Positions 46,651 to 58,243 of a DNA stretch of 64,000 nucleotides are shown here, one piece after another. This stretch comes from Diphasiastrum complanatum. Its lineage: Eukaryota > Streptophyta > Lycopodiopsida > Lycopodiales > Lycopodiaceae. The notes under the pieces were generated by a model. The model was given only the letters and a program-made list of their open reading frames with translations. It searched no databases and was not told the origin of the DNA. The stretch lies in the NCBI GenBank assembly GCA_029204225.1, contig CM055107.1:29911410-29975409 (forward strand), read 5' to 3'. Numbering within the stretch: position 1 is the stretch's first letter; each line of letters starts with the position of its first letter. The position numbers were made by a program, and so were the translations under genes.

Positions 46651-47744
46651 GCTCTGCAAGGGGCGCTCTGCTCTTGTTCAGATGGAGAGGTTTTCCTCTA
46701 CTTATTATGTGCATGAGCCGGACACACGTTGTCGCCTCTTCTCTTCGACTGTTTCTCCAGTTGCACTATACTCAGCAGAGACATGGTGTCCAGGCTTATC
46801 TAGAGACACTTGGAGTGAAATCTCGCGTTTGCAAATTCACATGCTTAGTCAGATGATTCGGGCCAAGCTCAGTTCCTCATGAGATTATTTAGCGGAGTTT
46901 GCTTCTCCTCCTCTGATTGTAGAGGCTATTTTCAGGATCATCACTTTCATTCACAGAGTCCAAGAGCTTGATTCCTCCAGATACGTGGTAGCGGCTTTTA
47001 CATCTTCTCGCACTTTGGCCGGGCAGAGGGCTAAGTCCTCATGGTTTCAGTATGCTTCGGACTTTCTACATAGATGGAAAAATCTATGTTTGACCTCCCA
47101 AATGGGACTTATGCGTTCATTCGCTGACAGATCTACGTAGCATACATACACACTGTTTGGTCTCACCTGGATCCATCATGGGTTAAGCTTCAGTTCTACC
47201 ACACTCACTTTCTTCACCTTGATGCTTCAGGGCTTCCAGTCAAACCGAGTCATGCGTTGTCTTTTGGCCTGCGCTACTGCATTGGTCAGTTACGGGTCTC
47301 TTCTCATCAGCTCGCTATTGAGACAGGCAGATACACAGACACGCCACGACCATTACGGATCTGTCAGTGTTGTACACTACAGGAGGTTGAGGATGAGTTT
47401 CACTTTATTTTCACCTGTCCAGCTTACTATGAGATCAGAGGCAGATACCATTGTTTCTATCGGGACACTCAGCTCACGATTGGTTCCTTCTTTACTTATC
47501 CAGATGCGAGATGTGTTGGTTTGCTATTGCGTGGAGATATTCTTGTTGAGATCTTCTCTTCTGTCGGATGATCAGGATGTTGACCACAGCCAGCCACATA
47601 TTACACTTTTCTTTCAGAAAAGAGGTAGAGAAGAGACTTCGGACAGTGAGATGGACATTCCAGCTCATTTACCGAAGCTCCAACGTATTCCTCGACCATC
47701 CAGAGTTCGTCGCCATAGGCCACCATGTGCCTCACACCAGATCA
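46651..47744 (+). pseudogene. LINE-A, 3' part: RT thumb, zinc finger and PIP-like tail
   Basis: Resumes the RT where the chromovirus cut it: RLCKGRSALVQMERF, VALYSAETWCPGLS, IHMLSQMIRA. Frameshifts follow, then SFGLRYCIGQLRVSSHQLAI and a C-x2-C-x9-H-x4-C finger RICQCCTLQEVEDEFHFIFT plus C (47356-47420). In another frame comes DHSQPHITLFFQKR (47582-47623). It joins LINE-B without a tail near 47745. Confidence 0.85.
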
Positions 47745-48950
47745 CACATCCTTCCGGAGTTTGCCACCCCCCCTATTCAGATTGAGGCAGCCTTCCAACT
47801 TATCACATACATCCAGAGAGTTCAGACACTTCCTGATACAGAGCAGCGATATACGCGGCTTGCACTCATGTCCTCTCATCACCTTCAGACTCAGCGATAT
47901 CGGCTATCATGGTTCTCTTAGGTATCACACTTCCTCATAGACGCATTTGGTATCACTATCACTGATCTCCCTTTGGGTACACACCAGTACATTAGACGTT
48001 TTTTATACAAAGCATATCTCGACCGTACTTGGCGACACCAGCTGGGGGTTAAGCCTAATTACTACCGGACTCACTTTCTGGAGCAGAATGCCACTGGTAT
48101 TCCAGCCTCGCTATTTGTCCTTTGGACTATCACACGGTCTCCGTTTCACTTTGGGAGAGTTCAAAGTCTCCTCACATCAGTTGGCTATTGAGACAGGCAG
48201 ATTCCAGGGTAAACCATGAGAGGACAGACTATGACTGCTAAGTCCCCTACATGAGATAGAGTCCGATTTGCACTTCATCTTCAGATGCCCCATATATTAT
48301 GAGATCAGAGGGAGATATCATTGTTTATTCCATGACATGCCTACTACACTCAAAGCAGTGATTGGATATGAGGACTCTCGTTGTGTCGCACTTATGCTAT
48401 GGGAGATGGTCTTGTTGCGCCAGGATATGTACCAGTTAGCTCACCAGCCACATCCTAGCTCTCAGGCTCAGATTACGTCTTTCTTCACCAAGAGACGGAC
48501 ACGGTCTGATGACGATGACGACGACATACCACCTCACCGATGTCAGAGACATTGTATCATTCATAGTCATGCTGCAGTTCGCACTTCACACCATGTTACG
48601 AGAGCACACAGTTTTCACCCTCCTAGACAACATCAGCGATGGTCCATGTTACCTCATGTTGCAGCTCATATCACATCTTTCTTCAGCAGTAGCACTATAT
48701 GATATTACTCTACTCCTGGCAGCTATATGGACAGTTGGCCTACAAGTTTACCAGTCAGCAAAGTGAAGGCGGGATTACTTTACAAAGAGAAGCTCAGAGA
48801 ACATCCTAATAAATTTGTCGTTTATAGTTATGTATCTTTTATGTATAGTTTTTTCTTGGAGACGTTTATATACGCTCCCATGGTTTTCAGATACTTGACA
48901 TGTACTCCATTTGGTCTTATATGCCTTTTGGCATGGAAAAGACATTAATA
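47745..48950 (+). pseudogene. LINE-B, 5'-truncated
   Basis: Begins within the RT thumb (PEFATPPIQIEAAFQLITYI), repeating a region present in the preceding copy. It continues SHQLAIETGRF, then HFIFRCPIYYEIRGRYHC; the first Cys pair of the finger is lost. QAQITSFFTKRRTRSDDDDD (48463-48522) carries a canonical PCNA-box pattern. A second copy-like AAHITSFF lies at the C-terminus (48664-48687). The 3' UTR ends with stem-loop ATGCCttttGGCAT (48921-48934) and gacattaat, without a microsatellite. Confidence 0.82.
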
Positions 48951-49742
48951 TCATACCCTCATACCTAGTGGACAGTATCTCACACAGACTGCGGATAGTG
49001 ATGGGTAAGTTCCGGGTTTCCTCTCACCAGCTAGTCGTTGAGACTGGAAGATACAGTGGCATCCCGAGAGAGGCTCGGATTTGTAGTATGTGTGATTTAC
49101 ATGATATAGAGGATGAGTTTCATTTTCTCTTCAGGTGCCCAGCCTACTATGAGATTCGAGGGAGATACTACTGCATGTTTCAGGACCATCCATTCACACT
49201 CTCTACCTTGACATCATATGAGGACCCTAGATGTGTTGCGTTGATGATCCGGGAGATGGCAGACTTGCGTAAGGCAAGATTAGACGCTCACACCTCCCCC
49301 TTGATACAGCTGAGCATACATGAGTGTCTATCCCGCCGGAGATAGAGGCAGGAGAGTATTGATTCTGATGGAGAGGCTGAGATTCCAGATGCCACCACAC
49401 ATAGACGGCAGAGACAGTGTCGGTGACCAGAGATACAGCCAGCACGCAGGTCCCAGCCTACAGCTTCACGACAACATAGATGCCTCCGACCATCCTCTCG
49501 GAGACAGAGAGACGCAGCTCGCTTAGTGGCGGGGCCACAACATACTTTACATCATTTTTTCACAGACGGAGAGACATCTATATGATGATTGACTCTACCT
49601 GTGCCTATCACTATTTCCTGTTTTACTGTAATCTTGTTTCTTGTTTCTTTTAGGTGGTAGAGCTTTCATGCTCCCACTAGGCATACTTGACATGTACCCA
49701 TTTTTTCATTTCATGGACATTAATAAAGATCTCTCTCTCTCT
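48951..49742 (+). pseudogene. LINE-C, 5'-truncated
   Basis: Starts near HRLRIVMGKFRVSSHQLVVE. The zinc finger RICSMCDLHDIEDEFHFLFR plus C is intact, then YYEIRGRYYC and RCVALMIREM. The tail frame ends near a 'TSFFHRRR' equivalent at ~49550. The 3' end is gacattaataaagat(ct)n at 49723-49742. The next LINE begins directly after. Confidence 0.8.
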
Positions 49743-49747
49743 CCACG

Positions 49748-51196
49748 ATGGCAGCTCCTCCTCGCGCCCCTGCTCGTAGATCAGCACGATCCCCAGCCAC
49801 CTCCTCACTCACCTCCCTCACTCACCACTCACCTCCCCTCGCTGCCCCTTCCCCTAACCCCCTCGCTGCTCCCTCTCCTTCCCTCGCTGCTCCTTCTCCT
49901 TCTCCTTCCCTCGCTGCCCCTTCCTGTAACCTCCTCGCTGCTCCTTCATCCCCCCTCGCTGCCCCTTCCCTCGCTGCTGCTCCTTCCCTTGCTGCTCCTT
50001 CTTTCCCCCTCGCTGCCCGTTCCCTCGCTGCTGCTCCTTCCCTCGCTGCCCTCTCCCTCGATGCTCCTTCTTGCCCCCTCCCTGCCCCTTCCCTCGCTGC
50101 TCCCTCCCCTAACCCCCTCGCTGTTCCTTCCCCTTCCCCCCTCGCTGCTCCATCCCCCCCCCCTCGCTGACCTCCCTGATCTCCTAGCTGTCACCCCCTC
50201 ACCCATCCTCCTCACTGAACCCTCCTTGTCACCCCCCTCACCCCCTCGCTGATCCCTCACCTCACCCCCTCGCTGATCTCTCACCTCACCCCATTGTCAT
50301 TCCAGCCCCCCCCCTCGTTGCCACTTCACCTCACCCCCTTGATGACCCATCTCCCTCTCCTACTACAACTCTCACCCCCCTCTCTGATGGCTGCTCCCCT
50401 GATTCAGCTCCTCTTCTGTCTTCTGACCGCATTCTTCCCACACCTATCATTGCTCACTCTTCCTCCTTCACGGCACCACAGTCTACAGCCAATATTCCGT
50501 ATACGCCTTCTAAATCAATTGAACTTTTTTCATCTTGGCAGATTGATCAATTCAAGGCAGATTTCCAATTTTTGCGGTATGAAATTTCACAGCTGAAAGG
50601 AACGGTTACTTCTTTGGTCAACGAGAAGAAGCTATTGCAGTCCAAGGTTGCCTCACTCGAACAATCCATTGGAATCAAACAGGCTGCAGCTTCGGAATCC
50701 ACCACCAACATGCTACGGGAGCTAGAAACCAAGATTGAGAAGCACAACGAAGAGGCCCTTTCCTGGGCATCAGTTTTGAAAAAGGGCACCAAACCCAGCG
50801 CTCCCATCTCCTCAGTTATCTCAGCCACCATCTCGAGAGAAATCTCGAGACCAAAAATCCCACAATATTAGAGTTCGTGGAGTTCTAGATACACAGGATG
50901 CATTGGCTGAAGCTAAACGCTTTCTCGACATCACTCTCGGGCACAGGACAGAGGGGTTAGACACCGCATGGAGGACCACTAGAGATGCAGCCACACTCAT
51001 TCTTCGTTTCACCTCCCTCGAGAGCCGTCGAGATGCTTTGCGGTGCAGAGCTAAGCTACGTGGTACCACTACATATATCCAGGTAGAGCAGAGGCGTAAG
51101 GCCTTTCAGGCACCCCGTGAGTCTGGCAGACGAGTCATTTACCGAGATGGACGAGTGCGTTTTCTTGACAGCGCACCTAGCAGCTCCCAGTGCTAG
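49748..51196 (+). pseudogene. LINE-D ORF1
   Basis: The start MAAPPRAPARRSARSP at 49748 opens a low-complexity region of repeated P-S-L-A-A-P-S units (49845-50165). After shifts, a coiled coil (LRYEISQLKGTVTSLVNEKK, then SKVASLEQSI, 50567-50700) leads to SWASVLKKG. Another shift at about 50870 gives IRVRGVLDTQDALAEAK and a domain ending RRVIYRDGRVRFLD. Layout matches L1-type ORF1p RNA chaperones: coiled coil, RRM-like, C-terminal domain. Stop at 51194-51196. Confidence 0.75.
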
Positions 51197-51239
51197 GGAT
51201 TTGGGGTCCCCGGGTTTGGGAGTGCCCCGGGGCCCCACC

Positions 51240-52215
51240 CACACCATCTCCGGATTGGAGTATGGAACTGTGATGGTTTACACTCATCCTCCATTGCTGG
51301 CGACTTGATCGATTTCATCACTGACAGAGATTTGCTGCTCTTTATGGAGACTCATGAGAGTCAGGAGAGAGGATTACCTATTTTTCCAGGATACAGATGG
51401 GATTCCGTGTACAGACTTGAGACTAGATCAGCTAGCGGTCGTGGATCCGGAGGTGGTGCATGTTTATACAGAGAGTCTCTTCATCCGAGCATTGAGTTCA
51501 TCAGACACGACGAGCATGCACGGTATATATGGATTCATATTACTGGGCAGGATATTGGTTGGACAGGGACCTCTTTGTGGCGGCCTGTTATTTTCCTCCA
51601 GAGTTTTCGTCCTTTGCTGAGGGCACAGGTTCACCCTACCTTGATTTTCCTGATATCATCAGATTCGCAGAGCGGGGGCATATTCTCCTCACAGGAGATT
51701 TTAATGCCCGAACCTCTTCACGACAGTCAGAGTTCTATGACACCACCGACCAGCTCCGCGTTCATGCCCTTGACAGCGATGATATGGCAGTTACCAGGAT
51801 TTCAGAGGACAGCTTGGGACCTACTACCCCTTACGGCGAGCATTTATTGCAGTTTGGAGAAGCCCATGAGTTAGCCATTTACAATGGCCTAACTTGTTGG
51901 CCAAAGTCTGGCAGTTATACTTGTCACCCTCACAGTGGTGGACATAGTGTTGTGGATTATCTCATGGGATCACCATCTTCCATACCTCTCATATCTGATT
52001 TTCATGTATCTCCCACCACTCTCTCTGATCATTCCTTTCTCTCCTTCGCTATCGGCCGCCTCCCACCTCCCCAACCATCCTCACACCCCCTGCTTACACG
52101 GGCACCCAAGTATACATTCAGTTCTCTCTATACACCAGTTTACCAGGAGTTCCTAACCTCATTGCTCCATTCCTTCCCTCACGATAGTAGTCGAGACTCA
52201 AGCTGCCTTTCTTAG
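51240..52215 (+). pseudogene. LINE-D ORF2: APE-type endonuclease (one frameshift)
   Basis: Start region LRIGVWNCDGLHSS (catalytic Asn) and LLFMETHES (catalytic Glu) in one frame, 51250-51365. After a frameshift near 51585: HILLTGDFNARTS (Asp/Asn pair), HSVVDYLMGSPS and TTLSDHSFL (catalytic Asp-His). These are the ordered motifs of the exonuclease-endonuclease-phosphatase family that nicks target DNA. All key residues are visible; only the frame is broken. Confidence 0.85.
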
Positions 52216-52639
52216 CACTTCTCTTCATACTGCTGCTTCCCTTGCTTTTCCATCTAAACCCCATAAAAGCAGAGGCACCCGCTCCTCATCGATACGACCC
52301 CCACACCCCCCGTGGTATGATGTTGAATGTCGCTCTCTTCGTCAGCTTGTCACCCATGCCCGCACTCACGATCCTCATCTCCTCCACTCCGCCAAGCGCT
52401 CTTACCGTCGCACACTCCGCCGAAAAAAGCGTATATATGATGACTCCGAAGGAACGCGTCTTGTTGATCTTCTCTTCAGTTCCTCTTCAGGCGCCTTTTG
52501 GCGTGAGTTTATCCCTCGTGCTCCACCACCCCTCCTGGATGACCTTCGCATATGGACCGAATACGCTACCAAACTTTATACCATACCCACTGACGCACCC
52601 ATCTCTATCTCCCCACGCCCCTCTGAGTTCACCTTCTTC

Positions 52640-54129
52640 ACATCTGACATGGTACTTACGGCCATCAAGAGAATGAAGTCCCATAAAGCAAGAGATATCG
52701 AAGACCTTGAATCTGAACTCCTAACCCATGCTTCCGACCTCCTTGCTCCCACACTAGCCACTCTCCTCAATTCCGCCGTTGTCTCTGGTTTCCCCTCATC
52801 CTGGTGCACCAACATCATCCACCCTATTCATAAAAATGGTGATCCCATGATCCCTGGTAATTACCGCACTATCATGATCGGACATGTTCTCACGAAGCTC
52901 TATGGTACCATACTCCAGTCTGCAGTGAGTTCAGAGGCGGAAGCTCGGAGATTACATGCATTGGGCAGGCAGGCTTCCGATCTCATTATTCTACCACTGA
53001 CCATATTTTTACACTTCGAGCCTTGATCGAGGAAGCTAAGTACAGGAAAGAGAGGGATTACTGCTGTTTTGTAGATTTCAGTAAGGCCTTCGATTCTGTA
53101 CCACGCTCCCTGCTCATTCAGAGACTTCGTGACCTTGGTTTCTCCACAGATATTGTTTTAGCAGTGATGGCTCTTTATGAGAAGGTCTTGGGATGTTTCC
53201 GACATAGCAGTGGCTTATCTGATCACATTTGGAGCACCATTGGGGTGAAACAGGGGTGCTCTCTTTCACCGGTTCTCTTTGGATTGTATATTGATGAGTT
53301 AGAGCGAGTCATCTCACAGTGTGGCGGGGGTGGCTGTAGACTTGGCACCATTCTGATTGCTATTCTCCTTCATGCGGATGATGCAGTACTAGTATCCCCG
53401 ACCAGAGAGGGTTTGCAGAGGCAGCTGGATTGTTTACAGGGATTTTGTACCAGATGGGGGTTGGGGGTGAACACTGCGAAGACCAAGGTTATGGTCTTCA
53501 ACACTTCTCGAGCCTTCATGCAGCGCAAGGAGCTCATCTTAGATGGACAGGCCTTAGAGGTAGTTTCCTCTTATACCTATTTGGGGATACTCTTCTCTGG
53601 TCCTACCTTCAGCATGCGGCAAGCTGCCACCACCCGACTTGGGAAGGGGCATTCCTCTCTTGTTCAGCTTGAGCGGTTCTGTTTCAGGAAGCTCATCCGA
53701 GATGTTCGCAGTAAGTGTAGACTCTTTGATACTATTGTCACCCCCACAGCCTTATATGCAGCAGAGACATGGTACACCGGCCTCCCTTCATCACACTGGG
53801 CCAGCATTTCACGATTGCAGACCACCATGTTAGCCCGTATGATTCGGGCGAAGCCCTCGGTTCCACATGAGATCCTTCTTGCAGAGTTTGCCGTTCCACC
53901 CATTCAGATATATGTCGCGTTCCAGCTTATCACATACATTCAGAGAATCCAGGCTCTGCCCGATGAGGATATGAGATATACACAGACAACACTGGTCTCC
54001 TCACACTTTCTCTCTAGATTGCTACTTTGTTACTGTTTTGGAGACGCTTCATACGCTCCTATGGTTACCACATACTTGACATGTACATTTACTAGTCTTA
54101 TATGCCTTTTGGCATGGAAAAGACATTAA
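52640..54129 (+). pseudogene. LINE-D ORF2: reverse transcriptase
   Basis: Two open segments with a frameshift near 52985. The first has KRMKSHKARDIEDLESELL, FPSSWCTNIIHPIHKNGDP and GNYRTIMIG. The second (53023-54129, 368 codons) has CCFVDFSKAFDSVPRSLLI, TIGVKQGCSLSPVLFGLYID, ILLHADDAVLVSPT, AKTKVMVFNTS and SYTYLGILFSG. The catalytic box reads HADD where LINE RTs have Y/FADD; LINE-A keeps YADD, so this is probably a mutation. The thumb region ends with AEFAVPPIQIYVAFQLITYI. Confidence 0.9.
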
Positions 54130-54134
54130 TAAAG

Positions 54135-54277
<143 letters not shown>

Positions 54278-54843
54278 CTGTTGCGACTGATCTGGCACAC
54301 TGATCTGACGCGATGCCTGCCCGCTGATCTAACCTGGCGTTGCCTACCCTGGTGCTGCCCCGCTGCTAAATCTGGTGCCCTCCTGGCTGCCCTGCTGACA
54401 CGCCCTGCTGTGACACTGAGGTGCTGCTGCCGACCTGGTACCACCTGTCCTGGTGCCGCCTGATCTAGCGCCCTCTTCTGAGCTATCACCTCTGAGCACC
54501 TGACCCACGATCTTTGCCTAGCCCTTAGCTCCATGGCACCCAAGAAAAAGGGGGGTGCCCCTACGCCCCCCCCCCCCCTCTATTCACCTCTTCTCCTCCT
54601 CCATCATCTGAGAGGGAGGGGGATGCTATTTCACCTACACCAATCCCACCGCTAGCTGCACTAGAAGGCATCACTGATGCACCCTCTCTTTTCACCGACA
54701 ATCCACTTGCTATCACAGAAACACGTCAGCTAACCACGGTCGATTACACTCCTTCCAAGCCTATTGAGATTCTTTATGCCTATGATATTGGTTTCATCCG
54801 AAACGAAATCCTCGGCATTAAGAAATAGCTACACTTTTTTGAA

Positions 54844-55536
54844 ATGGCGAATGGCAAATTGGCTCTAGATCTCGTGTGTGTCAAAGAACGGGTGGAGCAG
54901 CTTGAGCAAGAAAATGTATACCTTAAGCAACGGCTTGCAGAACGTGTACCTTCTTCGGACGAAACTTCCAACAAAATATCTTGCTTGGAAAAACAGGTCG
55001 AAGAGACAAAGACATGGGCAGCACTCTTCAAACCGGATGATATGGGCAGCAAACTCTCATCACTTGCAAAACAGGTTGAACAAACGACATCGATCCTCAA
55101 ACAAGGTAATCACCCCCATATCTCAGCCTCTATGATGGATAACAATTTGGAGACAGTTTTGGATGAACGAGCTAGAAGAGCTAAAAAGGCTCTCAATATT
55201 AGAGTAAGAGGCATTGCCAACGGCGGTAAACCAATAGACGAAGCTACAGATTTACTCGTTTCCAAGTTATCTCACGTTGTTGATGGTTTTGATATGGCAT
55301 GGCGTAGTAAATTTGATGACAACATTCTTTTTACCAAATTTCGCTCTCTTCAACACCGCAATGCAGCCCTTCGGCTTAGAACAAAACTCAAAGGCACTTT
55401 CATTTATATGGATGATGATTTGACAAATACCCAATGGTTAGCAAGGAAAAAGATCATTCACGAAGCAAAAGAAAAAGGGCAAAGGGTCGTTTTTATCGAC
55501 GGCAAACCAAGATATTTTGACCTCCTCTCACACTAG
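54844..55536 (+). CDS. LINE-E ORF1 protein, open C-terminal 230 codons
   Basis: Residues ~1-95 form a heptad-rich coiled coil (VKERVEQLEQENVYLKQRL, LEKQVEETKTWAALF). The rest resembles the RRM-like and C-terminal domains of L1-type ORF1p: KKALNIRVRGIANG, LRLRTKLKGTFIYMDDDLT, and GQRVVFIDGKPRYFD. The role would be trimerising RNA chaperone of the LINE particle. An in-frame TAG just upstream (54826-54828) cuts it from the true start near 54533, so the ORF1 is broken. LINE-D has the same domain with a frameshift. Confidence 0.75.
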   Translation: MANGKLALDLVCVKERVEQLEQENVYLKQRLAERVPSSDETSNKISCLEKQVEETKTWAALFKPDDMGSKLSSLAKQVEQTTSILKQGNHPHISASMMDNNLETVLDERARRAKKALNIRVRGIANGGKPIDEATDLLVSKLSHVVDGFDMAWRSKFDDNILFTKFRSLQHRNAALRLRTKLKGTFIYMDDDLTNTQWLARKKIIHEAKEKGQRVVFIDGKPRYFDLLSH

Positions 55537-55554
55537 GAACTTGGGGCTCCCGGG

Positions 55555-56108
55555 TTTAGGAGCTGCCCGAGATCCCCTACCATTCTGAGACTTGGCTTCT
55601 GGATTTGCAATGGTTTTTTATCATCATCATCGGCAGGAGATTCTACTGATTTTATAAGCAAATGTGACATTCTGTTGTTGGCTGAAACTCATGAGTCCAT
55701 ATATCATCCTCTTCCACATATACAGGATTACTCTTGGCATTCTGTTTTTTGCCCATTTGTGAGGGGAAAAACCTGTCATGGATCTGGCGGAGTAGCTTGT
55801 TTATACAGAGACATGACAGTTAAGATGGTTAAGCAAGATCCGTATGCTCGATATATATGGCTACATACTATTGGTTCATTATTGGGATTACCTCAGGACA
55901 TTTGATTACTCTTGCGGAGACACATTCTTTGGCCATCTTGAATGGCCTCACACAGTGGCCTTCCTCATCAGTGTTTACATGTTATCCTCATGGTGGAAGA
56001 CACAGTGCAGTTGACTACTTTATTGGATCACCTGCTTTGATCCCTCACATCTCTGATTTCTCCATTACACCTCCTACCATTTCTGATCACTCACTCCTAC
56101 ACTCCGTA
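55555..56108 (+). pseudogene. LINE-E APE-type endonuclease, internally deleted
   Basis: LRLGFWICNGFLSSS and ILLLAETHES match the start of the LINE-D endonuclease. The middle, including GDFN, is missing: after ARYIWLHTIGS the sequence jumps to LAETHSLAILNGLTQWPSSS. HSAVDYFIGSPA and PPTISDHSLLHS then follow. The junction to the RT thumb is near 56108. Confidence 0.8.
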
Positions 56109-56131
56109 AGGGGCACACTTTTTTTGTTCAT

Positions 56132-57250
56132 ATGGAGAGATTCTGCTCCACATATTATGTACAGGACCCTGCTACCAGATGCTTACTATTTTCTACCACT
56201 GTCTCCCCGGTTGTTTTATACTCTGCTGAGACTTGGTGTCTGGATTTATCACGTGATATTACTTGTATCCAGATTCTCATGCTTAGAAGGATGATTAGGG
56301 CTAAGCCCTCGGTGCCACATGATATCATATTAGTGGAGTTTGCTTCCCCTCCCCTGGTTATCGGTGCTATGTTTCAAATCATTACCTTTCTTCACAATAT
56401 ATCAGAGTTAGACACTTCCAAATATATTGTTGCTGCTCTCACTTCATCACCCACCATTGCTGGACAGGGGGCCAAGCATTCTTGGTTTGGCAGTGTCTCA
56501 GCCCTTCTTCGGACTTGGGGCTTGTCTGTACTTGATCTTCCGAGCGGGACTCATGCTTATATCAGACAACATATTTATCGTAGCTACATACGCACTATAT
56601 GGTCACAGCCCGACCCTGATAAGGTCAAGGTACATTTCTATGGCACACATCTACTATGGTTGGATACTACGGGTACCCCTGTCCTTCCAGCATATCTTAC
56701 ACAACCATTATCTTTTGGTCTGCGATACCGTATGGGACAGCTCCGAGTCTCTTCTCATCAGCTGGCTATTGAGACGGGTAGATACACAGACACTCCCAGA
56801 TTGCAGAGGATATGTCAGCTTTGTTCTCTTCATGAGATGGAGGATGAGTTCCATTTCATCTTTCGCTGTCCAGTAGTATATTATGAGATCAGGGGGCGTT
56901 ACCATTGTTTATACAGAGATACCCCTCTCATGTTGCGATCGTTCCTCGAGTATCCAAACTCCAGATGTGTAGGTCTTCTATTGAGAGAGATGTATACTCT
57001 ACGAGCTTCACTTCTACCTACCACAGATATGGATCACAGCCAGGCTCATATTACCCAGTTTTTCCAGAAGCGAGACAGAGAGGACTTTTCCGTTTTGGAT
57101 TTTGAAGTCCCCACTCGGAGATCGAAGACACAGAGAGTCTCACATATTTCTGCTATATCCAGGATCACTAGATCTTCACGGGCTTCTCGCCAGTCTACAG
57201 CACGCTCCACTACTACTATCGCTCATTATTTTCAGCTTACTCGTAGCTAG
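56132..57250 (+). CDS. LINE-E ORF2 C-terminal region: RT thumb, zinc finger, PIP-like motif
   Basis: 372 uninterrupted codons: MERFCSTYYVQDPATRC, VLYSAETWCLDLS, MLRRMIRAKPSVPHDII, RT-associated C-terminal helices (IRQHIYRSYIRTIW), SFGLRYRMGQLRVSSHQLAI, then the finger RICQLCSLHEMEDEFHFIFR plus C (C-x2-C-x9-H-x4-C). About 70 residues later QAHITQFFQKRDRE (57041-57082) fits the PCNA-interacting QxxIxxFF box with basic residues after it. The tail ends TTTIAHYFQLTRS. The finger type is common at LINE ORF2 C-termini and probably helps bind nucleic acid. This is the best-preserved example of this tail in the window. Confidence 0.82.
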   Translation: MERFCSTYYVQDPATRCLLFSTTVSPVVLYSAETWCLDLSRDITCIQILMLRRMIRAKPSVPHDIILVEFASPPLVIGAMFQIITFLHNISELDTSKYIVAALTSSPTIAGQGAKHSWFGSVSALLRTWGLSVLDLPSGTHAYIRQHIYRSYIRTIWSQPDPDKVKVHFYGTHLLWLDTTGTPVLPAYLTQPLSFGLRYRMGQLRVSSHQLAIETGRYTDTPRLQRICQLCSLHEMEDEFHFIFRCPVVYYEIRGRYHCLYRDTPLMLRSFLEYPNSRCVGLLLREMYTLRASLLPTTDMDHSQAHITQFFQKRDREDFSVLDFEVPTRRSKTQRVSHISAISRITRSSRASRQSTARSTTTIAHYFQLTRS

Positions 57251-57478
57251 TCTCCTCCGCAGAGCAAGTGGTTAAGCTCTTGCATTGTACCCTCGCAAGC
57301 TGGTGGTCAAGCTTGGATATTTCTTCTTCTTAGAGATAGCGAGATAGATATGCTAGTTTCTTGTCTTCTTCTCTTTTCTACTAGTAAATAAGTCCGTATG
57401 CGGACAATGATCCTCACCTTTTGTACTCTCTTTTGTCTTATGTACCTTTGGGTACCAAAAGACAATAATAATAATAAT

Positions 57479-57665
<187 letters not shown>

Positions 57666-57690
57666 TTCTTCTTCTTCTTCTTCTTCTTCT

Positions 57691-57763
<73 letters not shown>
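57666..57763. repeat. (TTC)n(CT)n microsatellite, LINE-F tail
   Basis: 98 bp, TTC units passing into CT units. The same TTC-to-CT order is seen after LINE-G. Confidence 0.95.
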
Positions 57764-57765
<2 letters not shown>

Positions 57766-58131
57766 AATGTGCTCAGCCACCACCTCCTGCCAGATCTACA
57801 CGAGCCTCAAGAGCTACCAAAGCTCCTCGACCACAGATCACAGCTTCTATGGGTATCAGACGTTTTTCTCGAGTCTTTTACTTTCCTCAACAGAGCAGGC
57901 GGTTAAGCTCTTGCACCTGTACCCTCTTCAAAGCTGGAAGTTAAGCTCTTATATGCTTTTTATCATTCTATATTGGATGTGTCTGTAACTAGCTAGAGAG
58001 ATTTCTATATTGTCTTTTCCACTTAGACTAGCGATTTTTATGTTGTCCGACATGGACAGTGATCCTACGAGATATGTACTTATTTATTTTGTCTTACGTG
58101 CCCTTGGGCACCCAACAGACATTAATACAAT
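57764..58131 (+). mobile_element. LINE-G, 5'-truncated
   Basis: Matches the LINE-E terminus: 'gcaggcggttaagctcttgcacctgtaccctc' at 57895 parallels 'gcaagtggttaagctcttgcattgtaccctc' at 57262. Its 3' end has stem-loop GTGCCCttGGGCAC (58098-58111) and cccaacagacattaat, then a TTC/CT tail. Confidence 0.8.
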
Positions 58132-58174
58132 TTCTTCTTATTCTTCTTCTTCTTCTTCTTCTTCTTCTTCTTCT

Positions 58175-58243
<69 letters not shown>
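58132..58243. repeat. (TTC)n(CT)n microsatellite, LINE-G tail
   Basis: 112 bp. It ends the LINE chain; unrelated intron sequence follows. Confidence 0.95.

Larger units (their letters stand above)
49743..54134 (+). mobile_element. LINE-D, nearly full-length non-LTR retrotransposon with frameshifts
   Basis: Contains ORF1 (repeat-rich N-terminus, coiled coil, RNA-binding region), ORF2 endonuclease and RT, then a 3' UTR with stem-loop ATGCCttttGGCAT (54102-54115) and a (CTTT)n(CT)n tail. The C-terminal zinc finger and PIP-like tail of its relatives are deleted: after RT-thumb residues TLVSSHFL (~54010) the sequence passes into the 3' UTR. At least three frameshifts make it inactive. It is antisense to the dynein gene. 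Confidence 0.88.

Noticed and set aside
49946-50284. 112-codon minus-strand Gly/Ser/Arg-rich frame
   Set aside because: Antisense of the LINE-D ORF1 minisatellite; repeat-driven open frame.
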